The position numbers and the translations under genes are program-made. Shown here piece after piece: positions 32,511 through 39,537 of a DNA stretch of 39,537 nt. The notes under the pieces were generated by a model. That model ran no database searches and was not told the origin of the DNA. It saw only the letters and a program-made list of their open reading frames with translations. The stretch's first letter is position 1. Every line of letters starts with the position of its first letter. This stretch comes from Chloroflexota bacterium (GTDB lineage Bacteria; Chloroflexota; Chloroflexia; Chloroflexales; Roseiflexaceae): positions 1-39,537 of the forward strand of contig QWQY01000004.1 of NCBI GenBank assembly GCA_003670675.1. The letters run 5' to 3'.

Positions 32511-33833
32511 ATGGCTCCGAGCATTAATTTGAAAACGGCAATCCCAGGCCCCAAATCAAAAGAAGTCGTGGCGCGCCGTGAGGCTGCGGTCCCCAGCGGT
32601 TTGTACAAAGCACACCCCATTGCAATTGAAAGCGCCAAGGGTGCGCTGGTCACCGACGTCGACGGAAATACCTTCATCGACTTCGTCGGCGGTATCGGCG
32701 TGCTCAACGCCGGTCATGCCATGCCCGAGATTGTCAATGCTATTACTGACCAGGCCCAAAAGCTTCTGCACTTCTCGGCCCTTGTCGGTACCTACGAGAG
32801 CTATGTCGCCCTTTGTGAACGCCTCAACGAGGCTGTGCCGATCACCGGCCCCAACAAAACGATTTTGGCCAACAGCGGCGCCGAAGCCGTCGAAAACGCC
32901 ATCAAGATTGCGAAATATGCCACCGGCCGCACTGCCATCATTGCATTTGAGGGTGGGTACCACGGGCGCACATTGATGACATTGTCGTTGACGTCCAAGA
33001 CCGCGTTCAAAAAGAACCTGGGACCGTTCTTCCCTGACGTTTATCGTGCACCGTTCCCCTACGAATATCAGTGCGCCATGTGTACCAATGCGTGTAGCGG
33101 GGCATGTGCGGATCAACTCGAAAAGATGCTGCTGACGCACGTCGAGCCTTCGGCCGTTGCTGCCATCATCATCGAGCCTGTCCAGGGTGAAGGCGGCTTC
33201 ATCCCTGTGCCACCGAGCTACATGAAGCGCCTCCGGGCGCTGTGCGACAAGCATGGTATTGTCCTGATTGCTGACGAAGTGCAGTGTGGCTTTGGGCGTA
33301 CCGGCACACTGTTTGCCATGGAGCAGATGGGGGTCGAGCCCGATATTATCGTGACGGCCAAGTCGATTGCTGCCGGTATGCCGTTGGCTGCCGTGACGGG
33401 CCGCGCACACCTAATGGACAGTGTCCACCTCGGTGGTATGGGTGGTACGTACGGCGGTAACCCGCTCGCCTGTGCTGCGGCGCTCGAAGTGCTGAACCAG
33501 TTCCAAGACGGTAACTTGCTCGAGCGGGCGACATCGATTGGTGGGCAGATCCGCGCCCGCGGTGAACAGTGGACCAAACAGTTCCCTGGCATCGGTGATG
33601 TGCGTGGGTTGGGTGGCATGATAGCAATCGAGTTCGTCAAGGATCGCTCCACCCGTGTGCCGGATCCCGATGCGGTCGCCAAAGTATCAGCCTATTGCTT
33701 GCAGCACGGTGTCATTACGATGCGTGCCGGGTTGTACACGAACTGTATCCGTTTGTTGATGCCCTTGGTCATCACCGACGAACAGCTCCAAGAAGGCTTG
33801 GATGTGCTCGAAGCCGCAATGAAGTCACTCTAG
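32511..33833 (+). CDS. gabT: 4-aminobutyrate aminotransferase-like class III aminotransferase
   Basis: A 440-aa PLP enzyme that probably moves the amino group of 4-aminobutyrate (or another omega-amino acid) to 2-oxoglutarate, giving succinic semialdehyde. Motifs are NSGAEAVENAIKIAK (121-135), FEGGYHGRT (147-154), IADEVQCGFGRTG (253-265, D255) and TAKSIAAGMPL with the PLP lysine K284. A cysteine cluster CxxCxxxCxxxC at 188-199 is seen in several thermophile and archaeal GabT proteins. AAGG precedes the ATG at 32511; an ATG 13 codons upstream has no ribosome site. The nearby aldehyde dehydrogenase at 34492 supports a GABA-degradation role. Confidence 0.88.
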   Translation: MAPSINLKTAIPGPKSKEVVARREAAVPSGLYKAHPIAIESAKGALVTDVDGNTFIDFVGGIGVLNAGHAMPEIVNAITDQAQKLLHFSALVGTYESYVALCERLNEAVPITGPNKTILANSGAEAVENAIKIAKYATGRTAIIAFEGGYHGRTLMTLSLTSKTAFKKNLGPFFPDVYRAPFPYEYQCAMCTNACSGACADQLEKMLLTHVEPSAVAAIIIEPVQGEGGFIPVPPSYMKRLRALCDKHGIVLIADEVQCGFGRTGTLFAMEQMGVEPDIIVTAKSIAAGMPLAAVTGRAHLMDSVHLGGMGGTYGGNPLACAAALEVLNQFQDGNLLERATSIGGQIRARGEQWTKQFPGIGDVRGLGGMIAIEFVKDRSTRVPDPDAVAKVSAYCLQHGVITMRAGLYTNCIRLLMPLVITDEQLQEGLDVLEAAMKSL

Positions 33834-33840
33834 GAGCACT

Positions 33841-34464
33841 ATGCAATTCACCGTCGTCAACACGGCGCACGAACACATCGACGTACTCGAAGAAATACAG
33901 CGGCTGTGTTACCCCACGCTGGATCCGTCGCATTTGCTGCGACGGCCACACCTCGAGAGCCACCTGCGCATTTTTCCGGCAGGACAACACGTCGCCTTGT
34001 ACGAGGGTCGGCCCGTAGCCATGAGTTCGACGTTGCGACAGCACGTCGACTTCGAACACAGCCAGCACGCGTTCGACGATGTGATTGCGGGGGGATTCTT
34101 TACGACGCACGAACCGACCGGCGAGTGGCTGTACGGCGCCGACATGAGTACGCACCCGGATTTCCGGCAAAAGGGGTTGGCTTCGTTGCTGTATCAGGCG
34201 CGCCGCGATCTCATCAAACAGCTCAACCTCCGCGGGATGGTCGGTGGTGGGATGGTGCCTGGATACCGGTTCCACAAAGACCAGATGTCGCTCGAAGAGT
34301 ATGCCGCCAAAGTGTCGCGCGGTGAACTCAAGGATCCGACGCTCACGCCACAGCTGAAAAACGGCTATGTGGTGCGCGGCATCATTCGTGACTACCTGCA
34401 TGACGAATTACTCGGCAACGATGCAACGCTGATCGTCTACGACAACCCGGACTACCGACCCTAA
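33841..34464 (+). CDS. GNAT acyltransferase, stand-alone half of GNAT/nitrilase type
   Basis: A 207-aa GNAT-family protein. The acetyl-CoA site is in HPDFRQKGLASLLYQARRDL (about 108-127, RxxGxA). The C-terminal part (GYRFHKDQMSLEEYAAKV, DPTLTPQLKNGYVVRGIIRDYL, IVYDNPDYRP) looks like the GNAT half of the known GNAT/carbon-nitrogen hydrolase fusion proteins, but no hydrolase half follows here. AGGAGC precedes the ATG, and the gene starts 7 bases after gabT, so it is probably co-translated. The acceptor is unknown; a small amine or omega-amino acid would fit the context. Confidence 0.8.
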   Translation: MQFTVVNTAHEHIDVLEEIQRLCYPTLDPSHLLRRPHLESHLRIFPAGQHVALYEGRPVAMSSTLRQHVDFEHSQHAFDDVIAGGFFTTHEPTGEWLYGADMSTHPDFRQKGLASLLYQARRDLIKQLNLRGMVGGGMVPGYRFHKDQMSLEEYAAKVSRGELKDPTLTPQLKNGYVVRGIIRDYLHDELLGNDATLIVYDNPDYRP

Positions 34465-34491
34465 GGCCTATCAGGACGAGACGAGGACGAC

Positions 34492-35934
34492 ATGGAAAAG
34501 CACAAAAACTTCATCGGCGGTGAATGGGTAGCCCCCACCGGCGACCAGTACACCGAGATCCGCAACCCAGCCGATACCAACGACATCGTTGGCTATGCGC
34601 CGCGGTCTGCGGCTGCAGACGTCGATCAAGCAATCGCCGCAGCACAGGCAGCATATGGGGCATGGGCCGGTCGGCCAGCACCAGAGCGTGGCCGGATCCT
34701 TTACAAGGTGGCCAACATCATCGAAGGGCAAATCGATGCATGGGCTGCCGAGTTGACCCGCGAAGAAGGCAAGACGCGCACCGAGGCCCGGATGGAAGTC
34801 GTCCGCGCCGTCGAGGTCTTCCGCTACTTCGCAGGCGAAGCATGGCGCGTCGGCGGCGATGTGTTGCCCGCAGACACGACTAACACCCTGCTCTACAGTA
34901 AACGCGTGCCGTTGGGTGCGGTCGCGATTATCACGCCGTGGAACTTCCCGTTGTCGATCCCGGTATGGAAGATGGCGCCTGCACTGGTGATGGGAAACAC
35001 CGTTGTACTCAAACCCGCCTCCGCCACGCCACTTATGGCGTTGCGTTTGATGGGTGCACTGCACGAGGCCGGTGTGCCTGCTGGTGTGGTCAACTGTGTC
35101 ACCGGGAGTGGTGCGGTCATTGGTGAACAACTGGCGACGGATCCTCGCATCAAGGCGGTATCGTTCACCGGATCGTATGCCGTTGGACACGCCCTCTACC
35201 AAAAAACTGCATTGCGGTTGACGCGCACGCACCTCGAGATGGGCGGCAAAAATCCCGTGATCGTCGCTGCAGATGCTGACCTCGATAAAGCAGTCAACAT
35301 CGTTGTGCGTGGCGGCTATGGGTTGACGGGTCAGGCCTGTACCGCCACGAGTCGGGTCATCGTTGACCGGAGCATCGTAGATGAGTTCTCGCGCAGACTG
35401 ATTGCGGCTGCCCAAAAGATCGTTGTTGGCCCTGGTTTGGTCGACGGCGTGCAGATGGGACCGGCTGTGAGCGCAGCGCAACGCGATATCGACAACGACT
35501 TTGTTGCACTTGCTGCCGAACAAGGTGCGCAGGTGTCGGTTGGTGGAAACGAAGTAGCTGCTCAAGGCTACTTTGTCCGCCCGACGGTTGTCACTGGTGT
35601 GACTGCACAGATGCGGATCGCCCAAGAAGAGGTGTTCGGGCCCGTGATTGGTATCTTGCAGGCGGCTGATATGAACGAAGCACTCGCACTGTCGAACGAC
35701 ATTGCGTACGGGTTGTCTGCCACGATTGTGACGAATGACCTGCGCCAGGCGATTCGGTTCGCCGACCAAGCCGAGGCAGGTATGCTCAAGGTAAATCAAC
35801 CGACTGCTGGCGTTTCGATCCAGGCTCCGTTCGGTGGATTCAAGAATAGTGGGTCTGGTATGTTCCGCGAGATGGGCAAAGGAGCGGTGGAGTTCTTTTC
35901 GCAAGAGAAAGCCATATATATCGACGGTAACTAA
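34492..35934 (+). CDS. NAD(P)-dependent aldehyde dehydrogenase, succinic-semialdehyde type
   Basis: A 480-aa aldehyde dehydrogenase. The active-site Glu is in LEMGGKNP (E249) and the nucleophilic Cys in GQACTATSR (C283). Other motifs are TPWNFPLSIPVWKMAPAL (149-166), FTGSYAVG (225-232) and EEVFGPV, with the usual C-terminal PFGGFKNSG. Combined with gabT two genes upstream, it probably oxidises succinic semialdehyde to succinate; 2-oxoglutaric semialdehyde is an alternative. ACGAGGACGAC precedes the ATG at 34492. A strong terminator follows, ending the three-gene unit. Confidence 0.88.
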   Translation: MEKHKNFIGGEWVAPTGDQYTEIRNPADTNDIVGYAPRSAAADVDQAIAAAQAAYGAWAGRPAPERGRILYKVANIIEGQIDAWAAELTREEGKTRTEARMEVVRAVEVFRYFAGEAWRVGGDVLPADTTNTLLYSKRVPLGAVAIITPWNFPLSIPVWKMAPALVMGNTVVLKPASATPLMALRLMGALHEAGVPAGVVNCVTGSGAVIGEQLATDPRIKAVSFTGSYAVGHALYQKTALRLTRTHLEMGGKNPVIVAADADLDKAVNIVVRGGYGLTGQACTATSRVIVDRSIVDEFSRRLIAAAQKIVVGPGLVDGVQMGPAVSAAQRDIDNDFVALAAEQGAQVSVGGNEVAAQGYFVRPTVVTGVTAQMRIAQEEVFGPVIGILQAADMNEALALSNDIAYGLSATIVTNDLRQAIRFADQAEAGMLKVNQPTAGVSIQAPFGGFKNSGSGMFREMGKGAVEFFSQEKAIYIDGN

Positions 35935-35963
35935 ACGCCACGGATCAACGCCTCAGCGTGTTG

Positions 35964-35995
35964 CAGGGTATCGCAGAGCGGTACCCTGTTTTGTT
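35964..35995 (+). terminator. Terminator of the gabT-aldehyde dehydrogenase unit
   Basis: An 11-bp stem (35964-35974 with 35978-35988, one G-T pair) with loop AGA is followed by TTTTGTT. It begins 29 bases after the last stop. Confidence 0.85.
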
Positions 35996-36008
35996 ATCCC
36001 TTTGTGGA

Positions 36009-36039
36009 CAAAATGTTAACTTTGCATGCAAACATTTTG
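36009..36039. repeat. Perfect inverted repeat with an internal palindrome
   Basis: CAAAATGTT (36009-36017) and AACATTTTG (36031-36039) are perfect inverted copies. A separate perfect palindrome, TTTGCATGCAAA (36021-36032), overlaps the right arm. A near-DnaA box ends inside the left arm. There is no T tract for termination. Confidence 0.75.
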
Positions 36040-36433
36040 GAAGAGGGAGCAGGTTCATCTGTGTGGTGTGGATAGAAAAAGAGGCCGAAAATTGTCTGTA
36101 ACGGCATTCTTTCGTTTTCTTTGCTGGTGAGATGCATTACGTATTCTGGTTTGTATAGCCATCAAGTGTCCTACTAAATGGTATTACAGGTAGGTGAACA
36201 ATTGGTGTGATATACACACTTTCTCCTGGTGTAATATGCCGTTTTTTGTGGTCGAAAAGGTGTTCTAAACTACTCGGGCTCCAGATGTGCATTTCCCTTT
36301 GTAATGCTGTATACTACGTATTGATGAATACTTGTGTGCTTTCTTTGATCGGTTCCGCTGGTTTCGACGGATATTCTTGCAGTATCGGATTGTACTTAAT
36401 CATATGTGTTTCTTCTTGATTTTTAACAAAATA

Positions 36434-36482
36434 TACACTGTATTTTTTTGATGATTTGACAGCAGACTGTTTATACAGTGTA
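36434..36482. repeat. 10-bp inverted repeat made of two TACANTGTA dyads
   Basis: TACACTGTAT (36434-36443) and ATACAGTGTA (36473-36482) are perfect inverted copies 29 bases apart. Each copy is itself a dyad, TACA-N-TGTA. The arrangement resembles paired operator sites, and the half-site is like those of BlaI/CopY repressors. Confidence 0.65.
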
Positions 36483-36922
36483 AAATATATTTCTCCGTAT
36501 ATGTTGTAGACCTCGGTGAGGAGTGTATTGTTCGGCAATTGAGTCTAAATCTATAGTATGGCGTATTCTGCATTAGCATCTGTAAAAATCAACGAGTATC
36601 TGAAAAATCCATGTGGATACCATTTTTGTGTTCCAGTGACCGGTTTTCTAAATAATCTGGTGTCGATGAGTACCAGGATATTTGCTGCGATGAGCCACTG
36701 TGTGAGACGATGTCTTGCTGGTGGTTCTCATAATTGGCATCCTATTGGCGTTGCATGAACTATGCTGTTGACAGATCGAGTGCAAGGACAGCGAATCACT
36801 TTTCTAACGATTGGTTACGTACACTAAATTTTCAAGTTAATCTGTGAAAAACCTTTGAAAAAGAAACCATCTTTTGAGAAACAATATTACATTTACACTT
36901 TTGTGATCTGCGCTGAAAATGC

Positions 36923-36951
36923 TTGACAGCGATTGCAAAATGCGATATATC
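36923..36951 (+). promoter_or_regulatory. Promoter of the HU gene
   Basis: A perfect -35 TTGACA (36923-36928) is followed after 17 bp by TATATC (36946-36951). It lies 39 bases before the HU start. It is the strongest -35 seen in the window, as expected for an abundant protein. Confidence 0.72.
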
Positions 36952-36989
36952 TAAACATGGTATTTGCGTACGTAGTGAAGGAAGAAACA

Positions 36990-37262
36990 ATGCAGAAGAC
37001 AGATTTCGTCAAAGCTGTGGCCGAGAAGGCAGAGATGTCCCAGAAGGACACCAAAGAAATTATCGATGCAGCGTTGGAAGTCATTGCTGAGCAGCTCAAG
37101 AGCGGCGAAAAGGTCACGTTGACCGGTTTCGGTACGTTTGAAGTACGCCAGCGCCAAGCACGCGAAGGCGTGAACCCACAGACGGGTGCCAAGATCAAAA
37201 TCCCAGCAACCAAGACCCCAGGGTTCAGCGCAAGCAGCACCCTGAAGTCACAGGTCAAATAA
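36990..37262 (+). CDS. hup: HU-family DNA-binding protein
   Basis: The 90-aa length is typical of the histone-like protein HU, a dimer that bends DNA and compacts the nucleoid. It has KTDFVKAVAEKAEMS at the N-terminus, the LTGFGTFEVRQRQAREGVNPQTGAKIKI region with the DNA-binding arm (about 45-75) and the KTPGFSASSTLK end. GAAGGAAGAA precedes the ATG at 36990; the frame is open 19 codons upstream but that part overlaps the promoter. It stands alone between a strong promoter and a strong terminator. HU also assists DnaA at origins, which is of note given the putative oriC 10 kb away. Confidence 0.96.
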   Translation: MQKTDFVKAVAEKAEMSQKDTKEIIDAALEVIAEQLKSGEKVTLTGFGTFEVRQRQAREGVNPQTGAKIKIPATKTPGFSASSTLKSQVK

Positions 37263-37270
37263 GTCATTCG

Positions 37271-37314
37271 AAGCCCCCTCGGTCGCGCTCAGTGCGACCG
37301 AGGGGGCTTTTTGT
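37271..37314 (+). terminator. Terminator of the HU gene
   Basis: A 16-bp perfect stem (37271-37286 with 37294-37309) with a 7-base loop is followed by a T-rich run. It starts 9 bases after the stop. The convergent O-antigen-ligase gene ends at 37327, but the reverse side has no T tract. Confidence 0.92.
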
Positions 37315-37326
37315 GTGCCTGCGATG

Positions 37327-39537
37327 CTACGGTATATTGGCGACCAAGTAGTCTGCGAGCTGCTGATAGAGTGCGACGGTCTCGGCTGGTAGTTGCTGGG
37401 CTGACGCAAGGGCTACGAGGTTCTGTGCTTGTATCGATGCGTTCTCGTATTCAAGACCGTTGCTGAGCACGATGGTGTAGTTCTGGAGCGCCTCGATGCT
37501 GTCCGGTTGGATCGCTACCAGCTGACCGAAGGCCGAAATGGCCTCTGGGTAGTTGCGTTCACGACTCGCGATGAGACCAAGGATCGAGAGGAGCAGACGA
37601 TCGTTCTGGTAGGGCGTAGCCATATAGGCGGTGCGCAGTTGTGTGAGTAAGGCAGGTGATCCTGCCAGTTCATCCACAATGGTCGAGATTTGACTATCGA
37701 GCGCATGTGGGTCTTTTTGGATGATTGCTGCGTAGAGTGGCAGTGCTTCGCTGTAGCGACCGTCTGCATAGGTGAGATCGGCTACGCGAATCGCAGTGTT
37801 GGCATATGCGGGATCGAGCATTTGTGAGCGCTCGAGGGCTGCGTGTGCTCGTTCTCGCGTTAATGCTGCTTCAGACGGGTTGGTATCGCGGAGTCTGTTT
37901 GCCCGGGCGATGAGTGCACCGATGTACTCGTTGAGGATGCTGACGTCGTTGGGTGCGTTGGAGACACCTTTTTCGAACCATGTCATGATGGCTGCTTCGA
38001 CCTCGGGGGTCTGTTCGACGCGGTTGTACCAAAACGTATAGAGGCGTGCGAGATTCGCGAAGTGGTCTTTGTTGTACTGGTTGAGGCTATGCGCTTCTAA
38101 CAGCGCTTGTTCGGCCAGGTGGACAATATCACGGGTGGAACGTGGTTCGAGGTAGTCTTTGATGTCGATTGCGGATTCTTTGGAAAGCAGTTCATGCAAT
38201 GACGTCTCTTGTGAATCGATGCGGTTGCCGCCGATCCGACGTTTGGCATCGGCGAGGTTCAGCAGAGAACGTCCCGCACTGAGGTAATAGTAATCCTGGC
38301 TTGGTTCCATGCGCATCGCATCGAGGAAGTACGACAGCCCGATGATTTGTTGGTCGGTATTGCCGGAATTCGTCGCGGCGTCGGCGTAGCTGGTTCCTTG
38401 CTGGAAGCGCATGTCTGCCAACGCGTTATCGAGGTTGTACGACCACGCCCCGTATGCGCCTGCTGCCAGGACCGCTGCGTAGATGAGATAGTCGGTTACC
38501 AACGGTTGTCGGCTTGATACAACGGGCTTCTGTGGTTGCGCAGGCACTCGTCTGCGCCCTGTCTGGGGTGGTTTGGCGAGCGGGAGTGCGACTGCCTCGC
38601 TCGATGTGGTTTGCTCAATCTGCGGCGATGATTCGGTCGCAAAACGGCCGACCACAAACAATACGCCGATCGACACCCACTGCATCATCAGCGAGGTCAC
38701 AACGGGAATGCCCGTCAGCCCTTCGACATTGTGGGCGACGATGGTGCTCATTGCTGCAATGACGAGGAACCGATGTGGTGCGCTGTTTGGTTGTTTGAGC
38801 AGTCTGAACCCATAGAGCAGTGCGCCACTGATGAGTGCGAGGTAACTGACCAATCCGAGCAGGCCCTTGTTGACCAACTCGTCGAGGAACGCCTCGTGCG
38901 AGCGATCGGGCGAGGCGCTACGTGATTCGATATTGGCGAGTGACGGCGGATAAAATGCGTTGTAGGCGACAAACATGCTCTCGGGACCCCAGCCGATGAT
39001 GGTACGGAGCGGATCAGCGGTAATTAGACCGATGGTGCCTTTACCGAATTCATCACCGAACCAGATTTTCATCCGGACATCACCCGTCGTGCCAGCGCTG
39101 ACATCGAAGAGCTTGCCCATGCGACCGATATACGGCACGGTGCGCAGTTCAGTAAATATTGGTGCCTGACTAAAATTGAACAAGAGCAGAAACCCCAGCA
39201 ACAGCCCCACCATGCTCCACTGCGCAACGAACAGTCGGGTGGCGAGTCGCGCAGAGCGACCGTTGCGGCGACGAATATCGAGCAATAACACCGTCACAAA
39301 GAACACGATGCCGACAGCCCCGCCGATCCATGGTCCACGGCTCTGCGTGAAGAAAATGGTAACAAGACTCGCCGCCTCAGAGACGAAGCTCAACCAGCCG
39401 ACGATGCGCGTGTATCGTTTGTCTGTGGTCGGTTGGGTTTTTTGGAAGATCGGTAGAACGACGGCTACCCACAGCATGACAATCCCAGTGAGCAACCAGA
39501 GTGACCAATTTGCACCGAAGCGCCCATCGGTAGGCGG
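37327..39537 (-). CDS. O-antigen ligase-like membrane protein with C-terminal TPR region (5' end missing)
   Basis: 736 residues are visible and the frame runs off the right edge of the window, so the N-terminus is missing. About eight hydrophobic segments lie in the first 350 residues. The Wzy_C/O-antigen ligase-type loop is seen as IIGWGPESMF, then SPDRSHEAFLDELVNKGLLGLVSY, with the His characteristic of WaaL and Wzy polymerases. A basic linker (PQTGRRRVPAQPQKP) and one more helix lead to a long soluble region of about 350 residues with TPR-like helical repeats (for example LNQYNKDHFANLARLYTFWYNR, PDSIEALQNYTIVL). This class joins glycan chains or transfers them to lipid or protein. The precise reaction is unknown. 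Confidence 0.85.
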   Translation of the reverse strand, partial: PPTDGRFGANWSLWLLTGIVMLWVAVVLPIFQKTQPTTDKRYTRIVGWLSFVSEAASLVTIFFTQSRGPWIGGAVGIVFFVTVLLLDIRRRNGRSARLATRLFVAQWSMVGLLLGFLLLFNFSQAPIFTELRTVPYIGRMGKLFDVSAGTTGDVRMKIWFGDEFGKGTIGLITADPLRTIIGWGPESMFVAYNAFYPPSLANIESRSASPDRSHEAFLDELVNKGLLGLVSYLALISGALLYGFRLLKQPNSAPHRFLVIAAMSTIVAHNVEGLTGIPVVTSLMMQWVSIGVLFVVGRFATESSPQIEQTTSSEAVALPLAKPPQTGRRRVPAQPQKPVVSSRQPLVTDYLIYAAVLAAGAYGAWSYNLDNALADMRFQQGTSYADAATNSGNTDQQIIGLSYFLDAMRMEPSQDYYYLSAGRSLLNLADAKRRIGGNRIDSQETSLHELLSKESAIDIKDYLEPRSTRDIVHLAEQALLEAHSLNQYNKDHFANLARLYTFWYNRVEQTPEVEAAIMTWFEKGVSNAPNDVSILNEYIGALIARANRLRDTNPSEAALTRERAHAALERSQMLDPAYANTAIRVADLTYADGRYSEALPLYAAIIQKDPHALDSQISTIVDELAGSPALLTQLRTAYMATPYQNDRLLLSILGLIASRERNYPEAISAFGQLVAIQPDSIEALQNYTIVLSNGLEYENASIQAQNLVALASAQQLPAETVALYQQLADYLVANIP

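Larger units (their letters stand above)
35995..36922. other. AT-rich gene-free island
   Basis: About 930 bases of much lower G+C than the flanks (sampled 60-base lines give about 27%, 40% and 50%). I find no credible gene. The open frames at 36207-36419 (+), 36314-36538 (-, TTG start) and 36558-36758 (+) lack ribosome sites and family motifs. It holds inverted repeats at 36009-36039 and 36434-36482, and three near-DnaA boxes (36003-36011, 36066-36074, 36612-36620, one mismatch each). It could be a decayed insertion, an RNA gene I do not recognise, or a protein-binding region upstream of HU. Confidence 0.6.

Noticed and set aside
34471-35904. A 477-residue open frame antisense to the aldehyde dehydrogenase
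   Set aside because: The opposite strand has an unmistakable aldehyde dehydrogenase with all active-site motifs. The antisense product has no recognisable family and no ribosome site.
36434-36482. CRISPR or tandem repeat array
   Set aside because: Only two copies in inverted orientation; no regular spacers and no cas genes anywhere in the window.
36314-36538. 74-residue minus-strand frame in the AT-rich island
   Set aside because: It would begin with TTG, has no ribosome site and no known motif. Lys/Tyr-rich products are expected by chance in AT-rich DNA.
35995-36922. AT-rich island as the main replication origin
   Set aside because: It has only three DnaA-like boxes, each with a mismatch and widely spaced, and genes do not diverge from it. 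The 26.3-kb region has three perfect boxes and the polarity switch. Kept as a weaker alternative.
1-39537. tRNA, rRNA, prophage, insertion sequence, toxin-antitoxin or defence genes
   Set aside because: I looked through the intergenic gaps and protein set and found no tRNA-like cloverleaf, transposase, integrase, restriction enzyme or toxin motif. A dedicated RNA search was not possible.

Overview
The window is bacterial chromosome of roughly 58% GC by eye, densely packed with housekeeping genes. I see no rRNA, tRNA, CRISPR array, prophage, transposase or restriction system. Gene content and protein style suggest the phylum Chloroflexota, probably class Chloroflexia. The pointers are an actinobacteria-like short-chain prenyl synthase, a RodZ-like protein with a Pro/Thr/Ala linker, a LysM/SH3/M23 peptidase beside murJ, and a YajQ-RimO cluster. 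This taxonomic call is inference only.

Layout. 1-36 is the end of an unknown gene and its terminator. 111-911 (-) is an MscS channel. 1037-8180 (+) is a long, tightly spaced run: flavin reductase, Sua5, a small unknown protein, phosphoglucose isomerase, a zinc-knuckle membrane protein, an MTA/SAH-deaminase-type amidohydrolase fused to a CYTH-like domain, CoaE and a methyltransferase. 8242-10474 (-) holds a prenyl diphosphate synthase and a GT4 glycosyltransferase, divergent from a BlaI/MecI-type repressor at 10763-11182 (+). 11238-14042 (-) is rodZ-yajQ-rimO. 14358-17112 (-) is a P1B-4 metal ATPase with dcd. 17268-19340 (-) encodes OppD and OppF without their permeases. 19472-22309 (+) is a coupled group: flavin oxidoreductase, CcdA-like protein, Nudix hydrolase and SRPBCC protein. 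22406-25513 (-) is murJ with an M23 peptidase. 25684-26277 (+) is a DUF151 nuclease.

26278-26923 is a 646-bp non-coding stretch with three perfect DnaA boxes, four with one mismatch, and a T-rich segment. To its right nearly everything is on the + strand: typA (26924-28762), an asymmetric heterodimeric ABC exporter (28866-32444), a gabT / acetyltransferase / aldehyde dehydrogenase operon (32511-35934) and HU (36990-37262). The window ends inside a minus-strand O-antigen-ligase/TPR protein. Left of the stretch most genes from 8.2 to 25.5 kb are on the minus strand, and sampled + strand sequence shifts from C-rich to G-rich across it. I therefore propose 26.3-26.8 kb as a chromosomal replication origin, although no dnaA or dnaN is present. 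A second oddity is an AT-rich, gene-free island at about 35,995-36,922 with several perfect inverted repeats.

Main candidates for novelty: the putative origin, the amidohydrolase-CYTH fusion, the AT-rich island, and the orphan BlaI-type repressor facing a prenyl synthase gene.
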